This document shows positions 25,453 through 34,776 of a DNA stretch of 64,000 bases, one piece after another. The notes below the pieces were generated by a model. That model was given only the letters and a program-made list of their open reading frames with translations. It was not told where the DNA came from and ran no database searches. Both the position numbers and the translations under genes were made by a program. Numbering within the stretch: position 1 is the first letter of the stretch; every line of letters starts with the position of its first letter. Origin of the DNA: Pseudoalteromonas sp. OOF1S-7 (GTDB lineage: Bacteria > Pseudomonadota > Gammaproteobacteria > Enterobacterales > Alteromonadaceae). The DNA is taken from positions 62,001-126,000 of the forward strand of contig NZ_JAKRFZ010000010.1 of assembly GCF_022347765.1 (NCBI RefSeq). Reading direction: 5' to 3'.

Positions 25453-27087
25453 GTGATAAGCAATAAGGATAAGCCTGTGTTTAAACTCGCAAAAAATGGC
25501 AATATATTGATGGACGTCGCAGCCGCCTCGCCCCCCAGTGCAGCGTTTGTGGTTGAAGCACTCGAGCGCTCACCTTACGCGGACTGCGCAATTGATCACG
25601 AGTCCATTGCCGCTTACTTTAAACAAGATACGCCCACGGCGCATTTGATTGTGGCTCAGCAAAAAGATGCACACATAGAAGTGGCGCTCAGCGAAGACAA
25701 AATGCAAGCCATCGCCAGACTCACCACAGCTCGGGGTGGCAAGATGATCAGCCTCGAAGATGCCAAACGCGCCATTGTTAAAGTGGGCGTGACACGAGGC
25801 TATAAACAGGTCTACCTCGAAAACTTACTCAAGCAGCAGCTGGAATCCCCGCCGGGTAGTGAAGTCACCGGTATTGTCGCCCAGGGGCGGCCACCCGAAA
25901 ATGGCATCCCGGCCAAGCTGATGCCACATGTTCAAACGCTCAAAGAACGCCTGAAACAGCCTAAATTACGTGAAGATGGCACCGTAGATATGAGAGATTT
26001 TGGTGCCCTGGCCAGTGTTGCCCCCGGCACCTTACTGGTCACTCAGCGCCCGGCAACCCCAGGTAAAGAAGGCTTTACCGTTACCGGCGACAGCATTGCA
26101 CCTAAACCCGGAGACAGCTTTCAGCTGGTGGCCGGTGAAGGCACAGAGATATCACCTACGAACCCGCTGCAACTGGTCTCGACCATTGCGGGCTGCCCGT
26201 CCGACATTCCCAATGGTATGCGGGTAGACGATATCTTTACCATTGCCGATGTCAATGTGCGCAGTGGCCACATTGAGTTTAGCGGCAGTGTGCTGGTTAC
26301 CCGCAATGTCGATCCGGGTATGAAAATAAAAGCCCATGGCGATATCACAGTAATGGGCACCGTAGAATCGGGTGAGCTCATTTCAGATGGCAATATCGAA
26401 GTGCGGGGAGGCGTTATTGGCCACCTGGATCACAGTAACGACGATCAGGGGCTGACCTGTCGCCTGATAGCCAAAGGCGATGTTCAGATCACCCATGGGC
26501 AATATACTTACCTCGAAGGCCAGAATGTCTTTGTCCAGAAACAGAGCAATCACTGCGATATCAAAGCGCGTAACCTGTTGCAGGTTGGCCTGGATGACTC
26601 GCCTAAAGGCAAGCTCATTGGCGGTACTATTTTTGATGCTAAGAAACTGGTGGCTGGTGAGGTCGGCAGCAGCTCAGGCGCAACTATGGCAATCAACCTG
26701 GCACGCAGTGGCATGGAGATCACCGAACGAACCGATCTGTGTCTGAAAGAATTAAGTCAGACCGATGAACAGATCAATAACCTGCAAAAGGCGGTTGAAA
26801 AAGCTGATAACGTAAAAGATGCCGAAAAGAAAAAAACCTTGCTGGCCAAGATAGGCGCTACACAGCAACATTACTGCAAACAGGCTGAGGCACTGGAACA
26901 TCAGTTATCGGAATTAGATCATACCCTGCACGATTTACTCGATAACACCCAGCTGGTCGTTAATACCTCTTTGCACTCGGGTGTCGAAATCCATATTTTC
27001 GACAAAGTGTATAAAACCACCCGCAGCTACCCCCCGTGCAGTGCCAGACTGATTGAAGGCAAAATCGAAATTGAATTTAAGATGTAA
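25453..27087 (+). CDS. FapA-family (DUF342) protein
   Basis: This 544-residue protein has the FapA/DUF342 layout: an N-terminal domain with LEDAKRAIVKVGVTRGYKQV and GRPPENGIPAKL, a right-handed beta-helix (GDITVMGTVESGELISDGNI then EVRGGVIG), and a C-terminal coiled coil near residues 420-505 (LSQTDEQINNLQKAVEKADN). FapA proteins are polymerising, beta-helix scaffold or polarity proteins whose role is poorly known in gammaproteobacteria. The start could be GTG at 25453 or GTG at 25477; the latter is better spaced from AAGGA. It stands alone. Confidence 0.85.
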   Translation: MISNKDKPVFKLAKNGNILMDVAAASPPSAAFVVEALERSPYADCAIDHESIAAYFKQDTPTAHLIVAQQKDAHIEVALSEDKMQAIARLTTARGGKMISLEDAKRAIVKVGVTRGYKQVYLENLLKQQLESPPGSEVTGIVAQGRPPENGIPAKLMPHVQTLKERLKQPKLREDGTVDMRDFGALASVAPGTLLVTQRPATPGKEGFTVTGDSIAPKPGDSFQLVAGEGTEISPTNPLQLVSTIAGCPSDIPNGMRVDDIFTIADVNVRSGHIEFSGSVLVTRNVDPGMKIKAHGDITVMGTVESGELISDGNIEVRGGVIGHLDHSNDDQGLTCRLIAKGDVQITHGQYTYLEGQNVFVQKQSNHCDIKARNLLQVGLDDSPKGKLIGGTIFDAKKLVAGEVGSSSGATMAINLARSGMEITERTDLCLKELSQTDEQINNLQKAVEKADNVKDAEKKKTLLAKIGATQQHYCKQAEALEHQLSELDHTLHDLLDNTQLVVNTSLHSGVEIHIFDKVYKTTRSYPPCSARLIEGKIEIEFKM

Positions 27088-27110
27088 GGGAGCCCAACCG
27101 GGCCCCCTTA
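27085..27110. terminator. Hairpin between convergent fapA-like and asnA genes
   Basis: TAAGGG-A-GCCC and GGGC-C-CCCTTA pair with one mismatch around AACC. It starts at the stop codon itself; there is no T tract. Confidence 0.5.
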
Positions 27111-27129
27111 CCGTGTGTCGCCATCGCGT

Positions 27130-28125
27130 CTAAAGTAACCCAGAAACTTCAGCTTTAATGTGCTCAGGCCACACACCAACCTGGACCTGACCAATATGTT
27201 GCTTTTGCAGTAACAGCATCACCAGACGAGACTGGCCAATGCCGCCACCAATGGTTTGTGGCAGCGATCCCGCCAGTAAGCTCTGATGCCAGTCCTGCTC
27301 CAGTCTTTGTTCATCCTGAGTCAGGCTCAGCTGGCGCTGCAGGCTGTCCGGGCATACCCGGATCCCCATGGACGAAATTTCAAAGGCATCTTCCAGTACC
27401 GGGTTCCAGACCAGAATATCGCCGTTGAGGCCCTGGTACTGATCGCACGTGGGTGTCGACCAGTCGTCATAGTCCGGTGCTCTGACGTCATGGATTTTGC
27501 CATCGCCCAGCTCACCGCCAATCCCAATCAGGAACACCGCACCATATTCCTGAGCAACCGCTTTTTCCCTTTGCTTGGGCGTAAAATCCGGATACATACG
27601 ACGCAGCTCCTCGCTGTGCACAAAGGTGATGTGCGATGGCAAAAACGGCGTCAGCCCGTAATCAGAAGCCAGTTGCTGCTCGGTTTCACGAATGGCGCCG
27701 TACAGGGTCTCAACCGTTTCTTTGAGCTTATCCAAAGAGCGCTCCGACTGCGCGCAGATCACCTGCTCCCAGTCCCACTGATCAACGTACACAGAGTGGA
27801 TGGGTGACAGCTTGTCTTCGTCCGGGCGTAACGCTTTCATATGCGTATAGAGCCCCTGCCCTGCGCCAAAGCCATAATCGCCAAGTGTTTTACGCTTCCA
27901 CTTTGCCAGTGAATGCACGACCTCAAAGTCGCTGTCACTCAACGTTTTCACCTTCACCTTAACGGCTTTTTCGGTGCCGCTGAGGTTATCCTGGATCCCG
28001 TCTCCTACTTTTGCCAGGATAGGTGCCTGGACTTCAATCAGACCTAACTTGTCAGTCAGTTGTTGTGAAAAAAGTGCTTTTGCACGGGCTATTTGCTGTT
28101 GTGTTTGCAGATACTGTTGCAACAT
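27130..28125 (-). CDS. asnA: Aspartate-ammonia ligase (asparagine synthetase A)
   Basis: AsnA makes asparagine from aspartate, ammonia and ATP. The 331-residue protein is one residue longer than E. coli AsnA (330). It resembles class II aminoacyl-tRNA synthetases: [24 protein letters not shown] segment near residues 33-52, [20 protein letters not shown] motif 2 region, and a C-terminal [26 protein letters not shown] precedes its ATG. It is divergent from asnC, whose product activates it in E. coli. Confidence 0.96.
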   Translation of the reverse strand: MLQQYLQTQQQIARAKALFSQQLTDKLGLIEVQAPILAKVGDGIQDNLSGTEKAVKVKVKTLSDSDFEVVHSLAKWKRKTLGDYGFGAGQGLYTHMKALRPDEDKLSPIHSVYVDQWDWEQVICAQSERSLDKLKETVETLYGAIRETEQQLASDYGLTPFLPSHITFVHSEELRRMYPDFTPKQREKAVAQEYGAVFLIGIGGELGDGKIHDVRAPDYDDWSTPTCDQYQGLNGDILVWNPVLEDAFEISSMGIRVCPDSLQRQLSLTQDEQRLEQDWHQSLLAGSLPQTIGGGIGQSRLVMLLLQKQHIGQVQVGVWPEHIKAEVSGLL

Positions 28126-28266
28126 ATCGGTTTCCTCATTCCCAATGGTGTTGAATCACGGTGCAGGCTTGCTGCGTTAAATCTATCCTCAACAAAAATC
28201 GGAAAAGATTCAATACTCCACAACAAAAACACCTTTACACTATTTTTTTCGTTAAAAATCCGCTTT

Positions 28267-28288
28267 AATAATTATCGAATCAATAATT
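28267..28288. promoter_or_regulatory. Candidate AsnC-binding site in the asnA/asnC divergent region
   Basis: AATAATT is repeated at 28267-28273 and 28282-28288, with TAATTATTGATT-like dyad symmetry, just upstream of asnC. Lrp/AsnC proteins favour such AT-rich dyads; the assignment is inferred from position. Confidence 0.4.
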
Positions 28289-28304
28289 AGCGTGCAAAAT
28301 ATCC

Positions 28305-28763
28305 ATGGAAAATTATCAAATCGATAATCTCGACCGTTCTATCCTTCATGCCTTAATGGACAATGCCAGAACCCCCTATGCTGAACTGGCCAAACGCTTT
28401 GCCGTCAGTGCAGGGACCATTCATGTGCGGGTCGAAAAGATGAAGCAAGCCGGTATTATCGTCGGCACCCGGGTCAGTATAGATGCCAAACAGCTGGGCT
28501 ATGACGTCTGCTGTTTTATTGGCGTAAACCTCAAACATGCGCGGGATTACCCCGCTACTATTGAACAACTGGAAGGATTTGAAGAAGTCGTTGAAGCCTA
28601 TTACACCACAGGTAATTACAGCATTTTTATCAAAGTGATGGCGCGCTCTATCGATCACCTTCAGGATGTGCTGATCAACAAGATCCAAACCATAGAAGCA
28701 ATTCAGTCAACCGAGACCCTGATCTCCTTGCAGGCACCAATCATGCGTGAAGTAATGCCTTAG
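28305..28763 (+). CDS. asnC: Lrp/AsnC-family regulator AsnC
   Basis: This 152-residue regulator has an N-terminal winged HTH (NLDRSILHALMDNARTPYAE then LAKRFAVSAGTIHVRVEKM) and a C-terminal RAM/ligand-binding domain (CCFIGVNLKHARDYPATIEQ; VEAYYTTGNYSIFIKVMARS). Length equals E. coli AsnC (152). AsnC responds to asparagine and controls asnA and its own gene. The divergent arrangement with asnA here matches E. coli. Confidence 0.95.
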   Translation: MENYQIDNLDRSILHALMDNARTPYAELAKRFAVSAGTIHVRVEKMKQAGIIVGTRVSIDAKQLGYDVCCFIGVNLKHARDYPATIEQLEGFEEVVEAYYTTGNYSIFIKVMARSIDHLQDVLINKIQTIEAIQSTETLISLQAPIMREVMP

Positions 28764-28816
28764 GGAGGCGCTTTTTGTTATAATCGCGACAATTTTGTAG
28801 TTAAGAGCTGTAATTG

Positions 28817-29515
28817 ATGGAAGAAAACCGTTTTCAGCGCGTGAAGCGCATTTTGGATCAACGCCAGACTGATTTAACTGTGTGCCTGGACGAAGTCCAT
28901 AAACACCACAATCTGTCGGCCATAGTGCGTACAGCCGATGCGGTCGGCTGCCATCATGTTCATGCGGTATGGCCGCAGGAACAAAGACGCCTGACCAATA
29001 ACACCTCAGGTGGCAGTAAAAACTGGGTAGAAACCCATATGCACGACGACATAGATCAGGCCGTTGCCGCTATCCGTGCACAAAACCCGGGTATTCAGCT
29101 ACTGGCAACCAACCTCAGTGATACCGCCGTGGATTTTCGCGAGATTGATTATACTAAACCAACTGCCGTTATTGTTGGGCAGGAACGTTTGGGGATCTCA
29201 GACCGGGCACTGGAACACGCCGATCAGCATATCGTGATCCCAATGGCAGGTATGGTACAGTCATTGAATGTCTCAGTGGCTGCAGCCTTGATCTTATATG
29301 AAGCACAGCGTCAGCGTGAAGAAGCAGGGCTGTATCAGCGCAACGATATGCTCGACCCGGCGATTAAACACAAGCTATTGTTTGAAGGCTGTCACCCTAT
29401 CATTGCCAATCGCTGCGTAGAGAAAAGCCTGCCCTACCCGGCGCTGGATGAGTTTGGAGAGATCGTTGCTGACGAGGCTTTCTGGAACACACTGAAATTC
29501 AGCCAAAAAGGATAA
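28817..29515 (+). CDS. trmH: tRNA (Gm18) 2'-O-methyltransferase TrmH
   Basis: TrmH (SpoU) methylates the ribose of G18 in tRNA. The 232-residue protein has the SPOUT trefoil-knot motifs: NLSAIVRTADAVGCHHVHAV, AVIVGQERLGISDRAL and IPMAGMVQSLNVSVAAALIL. The ATG at 28817 follows an in-frame TTG. It stops 2 nt before recG, as in E. coli, where the order is spoT-trmH-recG; here ridA, a fapA-like gene and asnA/asnC lie between spoT and trmH. Confidence 0.96.
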   Translation: MEENRFQRVKRILDQRQTDLTVCLDEVHKHHNLSAIVRTADAVGCHHVHAVWPQEQRRLTNNTSGGSKNWVETHMHDDIDQAVAAIRAQNPGIQLLATNLSDTAVDFREIDYTKPTAVIVGQERLGISDRALEHADQHIVIPMAGMVQSLNVSVAAALILYEAQRQREEAGLYQRNDMLDPAIKHKLLFEGCHPIIANRCVEKSLPYPALDEFGEIVADEAFWNTLKFSQKG

Positions 29516-29517
29516 TT

Positions 29518-31602
29518 ATGTCGCACCCCAATTTAGCCCAGTACGCCATTACCGATCTCAAGGGAGTCGGCCCTAAGGCCGCAGAGCGGCTGGCCAAATT
29601 GGGGATCCGCAGTGTGCAGGACATGTTGTTTCACCTGCCATTGCGCTATGAAGACAGAGCCAGAACTTATCGTATCGCCGAGCTGATGCCACACCTTCAT
29701 GTAAGTGTGGAGGGCGAAATTGAGCAGGCTAATATCACCTTCGGCAAACGCCGTATGCTGGTGTGTCAGATAAACGATGGCACCGGTCGTATTACCCTGC
29801 GCTTTTTCAACTTCAGTGCAGCGCAAAAAAACGCCATGCAAAGCGGTAAAATCATGCGCTGTTTTGGTGAAGTACGCCGTGGCCGGGTTGGCCTGGAAAT
29901 GGCGCACCCTGAATACAGTATTCGCGATGAACTGAGTGACACACCGCAAGGCGCCGATACCCTCACCCCGGTTTACCCGACCACAGAAGGGCTTAAGCAA
30001 CTCAGTATTCGAGCCATTGCCGAACAGGCCGTTGCTTTGCTGCACAAATACGATATTGACGATCATTTGCCGCCGCAGTTCCGCCCTAACCAGCTGAGCT
30101 TAAAAGAAGCCCTGCTGACGCTCCATCAGCCACCTCAGAACGTAGCACTGGACCAGCTGGAACTGGGACAGCACCCGGCACAGCAACGCCTTGCGTTTGA
30201 AGAATTACTGGCACAAAACCTCAGCCTGCTGCAACTCAGGCAGCAAGGCCAGGCCGTCAAGGCCGTCTCTCTGCCGCCCAATAACCTGTTGGAAACCGAA
30301 TTTCTTGCTCAGCTGCCCTTTAAGCCCACTGCGGCCCAGAGCCGGGTGGTGGCAGAGATCAAAGGCGACTTGCAACAACCCTACCCTATGATGCGTCTGG
30401 TGCAGGGTGATGTTGGCTCAGGTAAAACTCTGGTCGCGGCCCTGAGTGCGCTTACGGCCATTGCCAAGGGCTATCAGGTAGCATTAATGGCACCAACTGA
30501 GATTTTATCCGAGCAGCACAATATTAATTTCCAGAACTGGTTTGCGGCGCTGGGTATTGAAGTCGTCTGGCTGGCGGGTAAAACCAAAGGAAAGGAGCGT
30601 GAACGGGTGCTTGAGCGCATCAGCTCTGGTCAGGCACAAATGGTGGTGGGGACACACGCACTGTTTCAGGAGCAGGTGCAGTTTAGCAATCTGGCACTGA
30701 TCATCATTGATGAACAACATCGCTTTGGCGTTCATCAGCGCCTCTCATTGCGCGAAAAGGGCAAGTTCAACGACTGCTATCCGCATCAGTTGGTTATGAC
30801 GGCCACGCCGATCCCACGTACTCTGGCAATGACTGCCTATGCCGATCTGGAAACCTCAGTGATCGATGAGCTTCCTCCCGGACGTACCCCCATCACAACC
30901 GTTGCCGTTCCGGATACCCGCCGCGAACAAGTGATCGAGCGAGTAAGACGTGCGTGTATCGAGCAACAGCGACAGGTGTACTGGGTCTGTACTTTGATTG
31001 ATGAATCCGAAGCCTTGCAATGTCAGGCGGCCGAAGACACCGCAGAGCAGCTCACCAAAGCCCTGCCGGAGCTGAATATAGCCCTGGTTCATGGCCGTAT
31101 GAAAGCGCAGGAAAAGCAGCAGATCATGCAGGACTTTAAGCAGGCACAAAGCCATGTGCTGGTTGCAACGACTGTCATTGAGGTAGGTGTCGATGTGCCC
31201 AATGCCAGCCTGATCATCATAGAGAATCCCGAGCGTTTGGGGCTGGCACAGCTACACCAGTTGCGTGGCCGGGTTGGTCGTGGTGATATCGCATCGCATT
31301 GCCTGCTGCTTTATCATGCGCCTTTATCGGCAACGGCACAAAAGCGCCTGGGCGTGCTGCGCGACAGTAATGACGGCTTTGTCATTGCCGAACGGGATCT
31401 GGAGATCCGCGGCCCGGGTGAAGTACTCGGTACTCGCCAGACCGGTCTGGCCGAGCTAAAGATTGCCGATCTCAGCCGGGACAAAGTGCTACTGCCTCAG
31501 GTGCGCAGCCTGGCCTTCACCCTGCTGCAACAGCATCCACAAGCCGTTGAGCCATTGATACAGCGCTGGCTGCCCAACCGCAGTGAATTTGCCATGGCTT
31601 AG
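29518..31602 (+). CDS. recG: ATP-dependent DNA helicase RecG
   Basis: RecG remodels stalled replication forks and Holliday junctions. The 694-residue protein has an N-terminal wedge domain (LKGVGPKAAERLAKLGI; INDGTGRITLRFFNFSAAQK), helicase motif I VQGDVGSGKTLVAALSAL, motif II DEQHRFGVHQR (DEQH), motif III TATPIPRTLAM and motif VI HQLRGRVGRGD. Length matches E. coli (693). It is in an operon with trmH; AAGGATAATT provides its ribosome binding site inside the trmH stop region. Confidence 0.97.
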   Translation: MSHPNLAQYAITDLKGVGPKAAERLAKLGIRSVQDMLFHLPLRYEDRARTYRIAELMPHLHVSVEGEIEQANITFGKRRMLVCQINDGTGRITLRFFNFSAAQKNAMQSGKIMRCFGEVRRGRVGLEMAHPEYSIRDELSDTPQGADTLTPVYPTTEGLKQLSIRAIAEQAVALLHKYDIDDHLPPQFRPNQLSLKEALLTLHQPPQNVALDQLELGQHPAQQRLAFEELLAQNLSLLQLRQQGQAVKAVSLPPNNLLETEFLAQLPFKPTAAQSRVVAEIKGDLQQPYPMMRLVQGDVGSGKTLVAALSALTAIAKGYQVALMAPTEILSEQHNINFQNWFAALGIEVVWLAGKTKGKERERVLERISSGQAQMVVGTHALFQEQVQFSNLALIIIDEQHRFGVHQRLSLREKGKFNDCYPHQLVMTATPIPRTLAMTAYADLETSVIDELPPGRTPITTVAVPDTRREQVIERVRRACIEQQRQVYWVCTLIDESEALQCQAAEDTAEQLTKALPELNIALVHGRMKAQEKQQIMQDFKQAQSHVLVATTVIEVGVDVPNASLIIIENPERLGLAQLHQLRGRVGRGDIASHCLLLYHAPLSATAQKRLGVLRDSNDGFVIAERDLEIRGPGEVLGTRQTGLAELKIADLSRDKVLLPQVRSLAFTLLQQHPQAVEPLIQRWLPNRSEFAMA

Positions 31603-31620
31603 CCACGGATTAGCCATGGC

Positions 31621-32016
31621 TTACTTAAACGTTTCTGAACGTTCGATCACTTCAATCTGGTAGCCGTCAGGATCGGTAATAAAGAAAAAACGTGCTACCA
31701 GCGTATCGCCGTTGTAAAACGACTTAATCTCTTTAGGCTGATAACCCAGTGCCTGTGCCTTTGTATGCACAGGCGCTAAATCATCCACCACTACAGCAAT
31801 ATGACCATAGCCGTTACCCAGCTCATAGGGCTGCCCGGTATTATGATTCCAGGTCAGTTCCAGTTCAAATTCAGCTTCTTCATTGCCCAGGTAGACCAGG
31901 CTAAAGTCATCAAATTCAATCCGCCTGCGCTCGCCCAGTGCCAATACGTCGTGGTAAAATGCCAGGGACTTTTGCAAGTCCATTACCCTAACCATGCTGT
32001 GAATGAGTTTTGCCAT
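31621..32016 (-). CDS. gloA: Glyoxalase I-type lyase (GloA-like, VOC superfamily)
   Basis: This 131-residue VOC-fold protein has all four metal ligand positions of glyoxalase I: His in AKLIHSMVRVMDL, Glu in FELELTWN, His in GYGHIAVVVDDL and Glu in YQIEVIER. GloA converts the hemithioacetal of methylglyoxal and glutathione to S-lactoylglutathione. Sequence between the ligands is shorter and more diverged than in E. coli GloA, so a related VOC lyase is possible. The ATG at 32016 follows an in-frame TTG. It is convergent with recG and divergent from the RHH gene, only 14 nt away. Confidence 0.82.
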   Translation of the reverse strand: MAKLIHSMVRVMDLQKSLAFYHDVLALGERRRIEFDDFSLVYLGNEEAEFELELTWNHNTGQPYELGNGYGHIAVVVDDLAPVHTKAQALGYQPKEIKSFYNGDTLVARFFFITDPDGYQIEVIERSETFK

Positions 32017-32030
32017 CAAGGAGTCCTCTT

Positions 32031-32306
32031 ATGTGTGAATTATATGCTTCGGCCGATCCCGCCCGCTATGAGGTCATACGCCGCTCAGTGCGTATTCAGG
32101 GAGTCGTGACCAGTCTGGCGCTGGAACGTCAGATCTGGGATCTGCTACAAGAAATATCGGCAGGTGAACAGATCAGCGTGGCCGAATTTGTCTCCACCCT
32201 CTATCAGGAGGTGCTGGATCGTCAGGGTGAAGTCAAAAACCTTGCCTCTTTGTTGCGGATCACCTGCTTAACCTACCTGACCGATCATACTCCTGGTCGT
32301 CACTAG
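32031..32306 (+). CDS. Ribbon-helix-helix domain protein
   Basis: This 91-residue protein starts MCELYASADPARYEVIRRSV. It has the short strand and two helices of a ribbon-helix-helix fold: RSVRIQGVVTSLALERQIWD then LLQEISAGEQISVAEFVSTL. Such RHH_4-type proteins are common in proteobacteria and presumed DNA-binding, but targets are unknown. The start at 32031 follows a GGAGTCCTCTT ribosome binding site; an in-frame ATG at 32010 would overlap gloA. It is divergent from gloA with overlapping promoter space. Confidence 0.8.
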   Translation: MCELYASADPARYEVIRRSVRIQGVVTSLALERQIWDLLQEISAGEQISVAEFVSTLYQEVLDRQGEVKNLASLLRITCLTYLTDHTPGRH

Positions 32307-32440
32307 AGAGGTAGTATCTGGCTACTACATTGATATTAGGCTTTTGCTTATTGCTAAAAGCCGATAAACTTATCTCAACTCATTCTAAGTAATCCTTTGA
32401 ATTGTGTGAACTATTTAGGCACAAGGTATAGCGCTATCTT

Positions 32441-33124
32441 ATGAAATCTCATTTAGGCCGACGCGCATTTTCCAATATGGAGCTGTACACCCTGTTTAAC
32501 GGCTACATTTATGGTGATGAAAAGCAAAAGCGTGAACAGCCGAAGCACTGGCACTTCTGGTTACCGGTGCTGGCATATTACACCGGTGCCTACAGTGACG
32601 AGATTGGTAACTTAACGCTCTCAGATATCGGCAAACAAGAGCAGGTTCGCGGTTTTACCTTTGATACCCATGGTAAGTTACAGGCCAGGTTTGTGCCTAT
32701 CCATCCTGCGCTGTGGCACGCCGGACTACAGGATTATCTGCACTTTGTGGAACGCCAGGGTCACACCCGGCTGATGTTTGATTTACCAGCTAAATCAGGT
32801 CGCTTCAGTGAAAAAGTCAGGATCTGGTTTTCCGGAGAGGGAGAACGACTTGGGTATTTGCAAAAGTGTGGTCTGCCCAATGTCGACCAGCAAGGCATGA
32901 AAACCGCTATCAGCAGCCTGAGGTTAAACTTTGAGCAACAGATCCATATCTCTGCGATTCAGCAGGGCAACAAGGCCGCCATGCTGTATTTGCTGGGTCT
33001 GAAAAATGATGGCACTGTCATTCCACAGCCCGGAGCCCAACAAATGAAACAAGTGATCACCCAGGTGAGAGTGATAAACCCCAATATCCACTGGCAACGG
33101 TTTACGGAGCGTCATGGGCAATAA
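32441..33124 (+). CDS. Integrase-like protein with lost catalytic residues
   Basis: This 227-residue protein resembles the catalytic domain of phage-type tyrosine recombinases. HFWLPVLAYYTGAYSDEIGN aligns with the box I pattern YWLPLLALYTGxRxxEI, and ARFVPIHPALWHAGLQDYLH with the following strand region. The catalytic Arg of box I is replaced (GAYSDEI), the HxLRH box reads SSLRLNFEQQ with only one Arg left, and no terminal catalytic Tyr motif is evident. There is no internal stop, so it may be a domesticated DNA-binding protein rather than a fresh pseudogene. It stands alone between core genes, upstream of convergent galU. Confidence 0.65.
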   Translation: MKSHLGRRAFSNMELYTLFNGYIYGDEKQKREQPKHWHFWLPVLAYYTGAYSDEIGNLTLSDIGKQEQVRGFTFDTHGKLQARFVPIHPALWHAGLQDYLHFVERQGHTRLMFDLPAKSGRFSEKVRIWFSGEGERLGYLQKCGLPNVDQQGMKTAISSLRLNFEQQIHISAIQQGNKAAMLYLLGLKNDGTVIPQPGAQQMKQVITQVRVINPNIHWQRFTERHGQ

Positions 33125-33191
33125 GTTGACAAGCACTGTGCGCTCAGCCTGAGCCGAATACCAAACACAGTGCTGATAGCGTAATATAAAC

Positions 33192-33219
33192 ACAAAAAAC
33201 CCGACGTTATGTCGGGCTT
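33192..33219 (-). terminator. Rho-independent terminator of galU
   Basis: CCCGAC (33200-33205) pairs with GTCGGG (33211-33216) around GTTAT. On the minus strand a TTTTTT run follows; on the plus strand CTTT may also terminate the integrase-like gene. Confidence 0.8.
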
Positions 33220-33239
33220 TGGTATCATGAGAAATAAGG

Positions 33240-34115
33240 TTACAGTGCCTTTACAAACTCACTAAAGTCTTCGCCAAGCTTATCATCACGCATCGCATAC
33301 TCAACGATGGCCTTCAGATAACCCAGTTTGTCACCGCAATCATGAGAGCGACCGCTCATGTGAAATGCTTCAACGGTTTCATTTTCCATAAGCATATCAA
33401 TCGCATCGGTCAGCTGGATCTCACCACCGGCTCCCAGTGGCGTGCGCTGCAGTAATGGCCAGATGTTACGTGACAGGACATAGCGACCAACAACTGCCAG
33501 GTTAGAAGGCGCTTTATCTGCGGGAGGCTTCTCAATCATATGCTTGATTGGGGCACTTTCGCCCGGTTTAAGTGCAACTCCCTGGATATCTGCAATACCG
33601 TACTTATTCACATCTTCCTGAGGAACCGGTTCAAGCATGATCTGACTAAGCTTGGTCTCAGAAAATCTATGAACCATGGCTGCCAGGTTTTCCTTGCTCT
33701 GATCTGCGGTATACTCATCCAGGATCACATCAGGTAAAACAACCACAAAATCATCATCACCAACAATAGGCTTTGCACATAACACCGCATGACCTAGCCC
33801 TTTCGCTTCGCCTTGCCTTACATGCATGATGGTTACACCATCTGGACAGATTGAGCGAACCTCTTCCAGCAGGGTGCGCTTAACACGCATTTCCAACGTT
33901 GCTTCCAGCTCAAAGCTGGTGTCAAAGTGGTTTTCAATCGCGTTTTTTGATGAATGAGTGACTAAGACGATTTCGGAAATGCCCGCCGCTGCGCACTCTT
34001 TCACTATGTACTGAATAAGCGGTTTATCGACCAAAGGCAGCATCTCCTTGGGGATAGCCTTTGTCATAGGTAACATACGTGTACCAAGCCCAGCGACAGG
34101 TATTACTGCTTTCAT
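33240..34115 (-). CDS. galU: UTP-glucose-1-phosphate uridylyltransferase GalU
   Basis: GalU makes UDP-glucose for LPS, exopolysaccharide and trehalose-type sugars. The 291-residue protein starts [20 protein letters not shown], the nucleotide-binding loop of sugar nucleotidyltransferases, followed by [16 protein letters not shown]. Later motifs are [11 protein letters not shown] and [20 protein letters not shown], and [13 protein letters not shown] near the C terminus. It lacks the Rossmann tail of larger family members. It is monocistronic with its own terminator. Confidence 0.96.
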   Translation of the reverse strand: MKAVIPVAGLGTRMLPMTKAIPKEMLPLVDKPLIQYIVKECAAAGISEIVLVTHSSKNAIENHFDTSFELEATLEMRVKRTLLEEVRSICPDGVTIMHVRQGEAKGLGHAVLCAKPIVGDDDFVVVLPDVILDEYTADQSKENLAAMVHRFSETKLSQIMLEPVPQEDVNKYGIADIQGVALKPGESAPIKHMIEKPPADKAPSNLAVVGRYVLSRNIWPLLQRTPLGAGGEIQLTDAIDMLMENETVEAFHMSGRSHDCGDKLGYLKAIVEYAMRDDKLGEDFSEFVKAL

Positions 34116-34246
34116 AGTTCATCCATTGCATTGAGATGGTGGAATTTTCCCCCACCATATAAATATTCACGTGACAGACTATTTTAATAGAATAAGCTGA
34201 CAGTGCAAGTTTAGTTATATGCCTTGAATATTAGGACATTAATAAA

Positions 34247-34277
34247 AAATGCCCGAACACATAAGGTGTCGGGCATT
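34247..34277 (-). terminator. Rho-independent terminator of the DUF3718 gene
   Basis: AAATGCCCG-A-ACAC pairs with GTGTCGGGCATTT around ATAAG with one bulged base; A-rich flanks give a T run on the minus strand. Confidence 0.8.
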
Positions 34278-34324
34278 TCTGGAAATATTTTATTGCTGTC
34301 AGATACTAAGGTCTGTATACGCTC

Positions 34325-34699
34325 TTAAAGACCAGCGCGCTTTTTGATGGCTGCAATCAGCGCAGAGCCACCATGGCCATTGCTTTCAGCCCAAGCGATA
34401 TCTGCACCATCCTCTAAAGCACTTTTAGGCAGACTCTTAACGATAAACTCGCCCGCATCTACTGCATTGTTAGCGATGGCATGACGCAGCATGTTGTTAC
34501 CATTACACTGAACTGAATCGTATACGTTACGGATTTTAACCCGTGAACTCTTTAGTGTACTACGGATACGTCTTTTATCGTCAGCCGCGATGTATTCACA
34601 CAAAGACACGGCTAACTGATCGTTTGCTTTGCTCGCAAAACTTACTGTTAATGCAGAAACGCCAAGACTCACACCAATAACTAAAGGAATTACTTTCAT
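34325..34699 (-). CDS. Exported DUF3718-type protein
   Basis: This 124-residue protein starts MKVIPLVIGVSLGVSALTVS, a signal peptide with likely cleavage after SKA. The mature part shows VSLCEYIAADDKRRIRSTLK and VYDSVQCNGNNMLRHAIANN, with two Cys that could form a disulfide; this matches my memory of DUF3718, small periplasmic proteins of Alteromonadales and Vibrionales. No function is known. The ATG at 34699 is preceded by in-frame GTG and TTG codons, but AGGTGATT is best spaced for ATG. Confidence 0.8.
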   Translation of the reverse strand: MKVIPLVIGVSLGVSALTVSFASKANDQLAVSLCEYIAADDKRRIRSTLKSSRVKIRNVYDSVQCNGNNMLRHAIANNAVDAGEFIVKSLPKSALEDGADIAWAESNGHGGSALIAAIKKRAGL

Positions 34700-34776
34700 C
34701 ACCAATCACCTAGTACTTTTTTCGTAAGAACAAACGCTCAATATTGTATCAACCAATACAATTGTTAGCAACAAAG

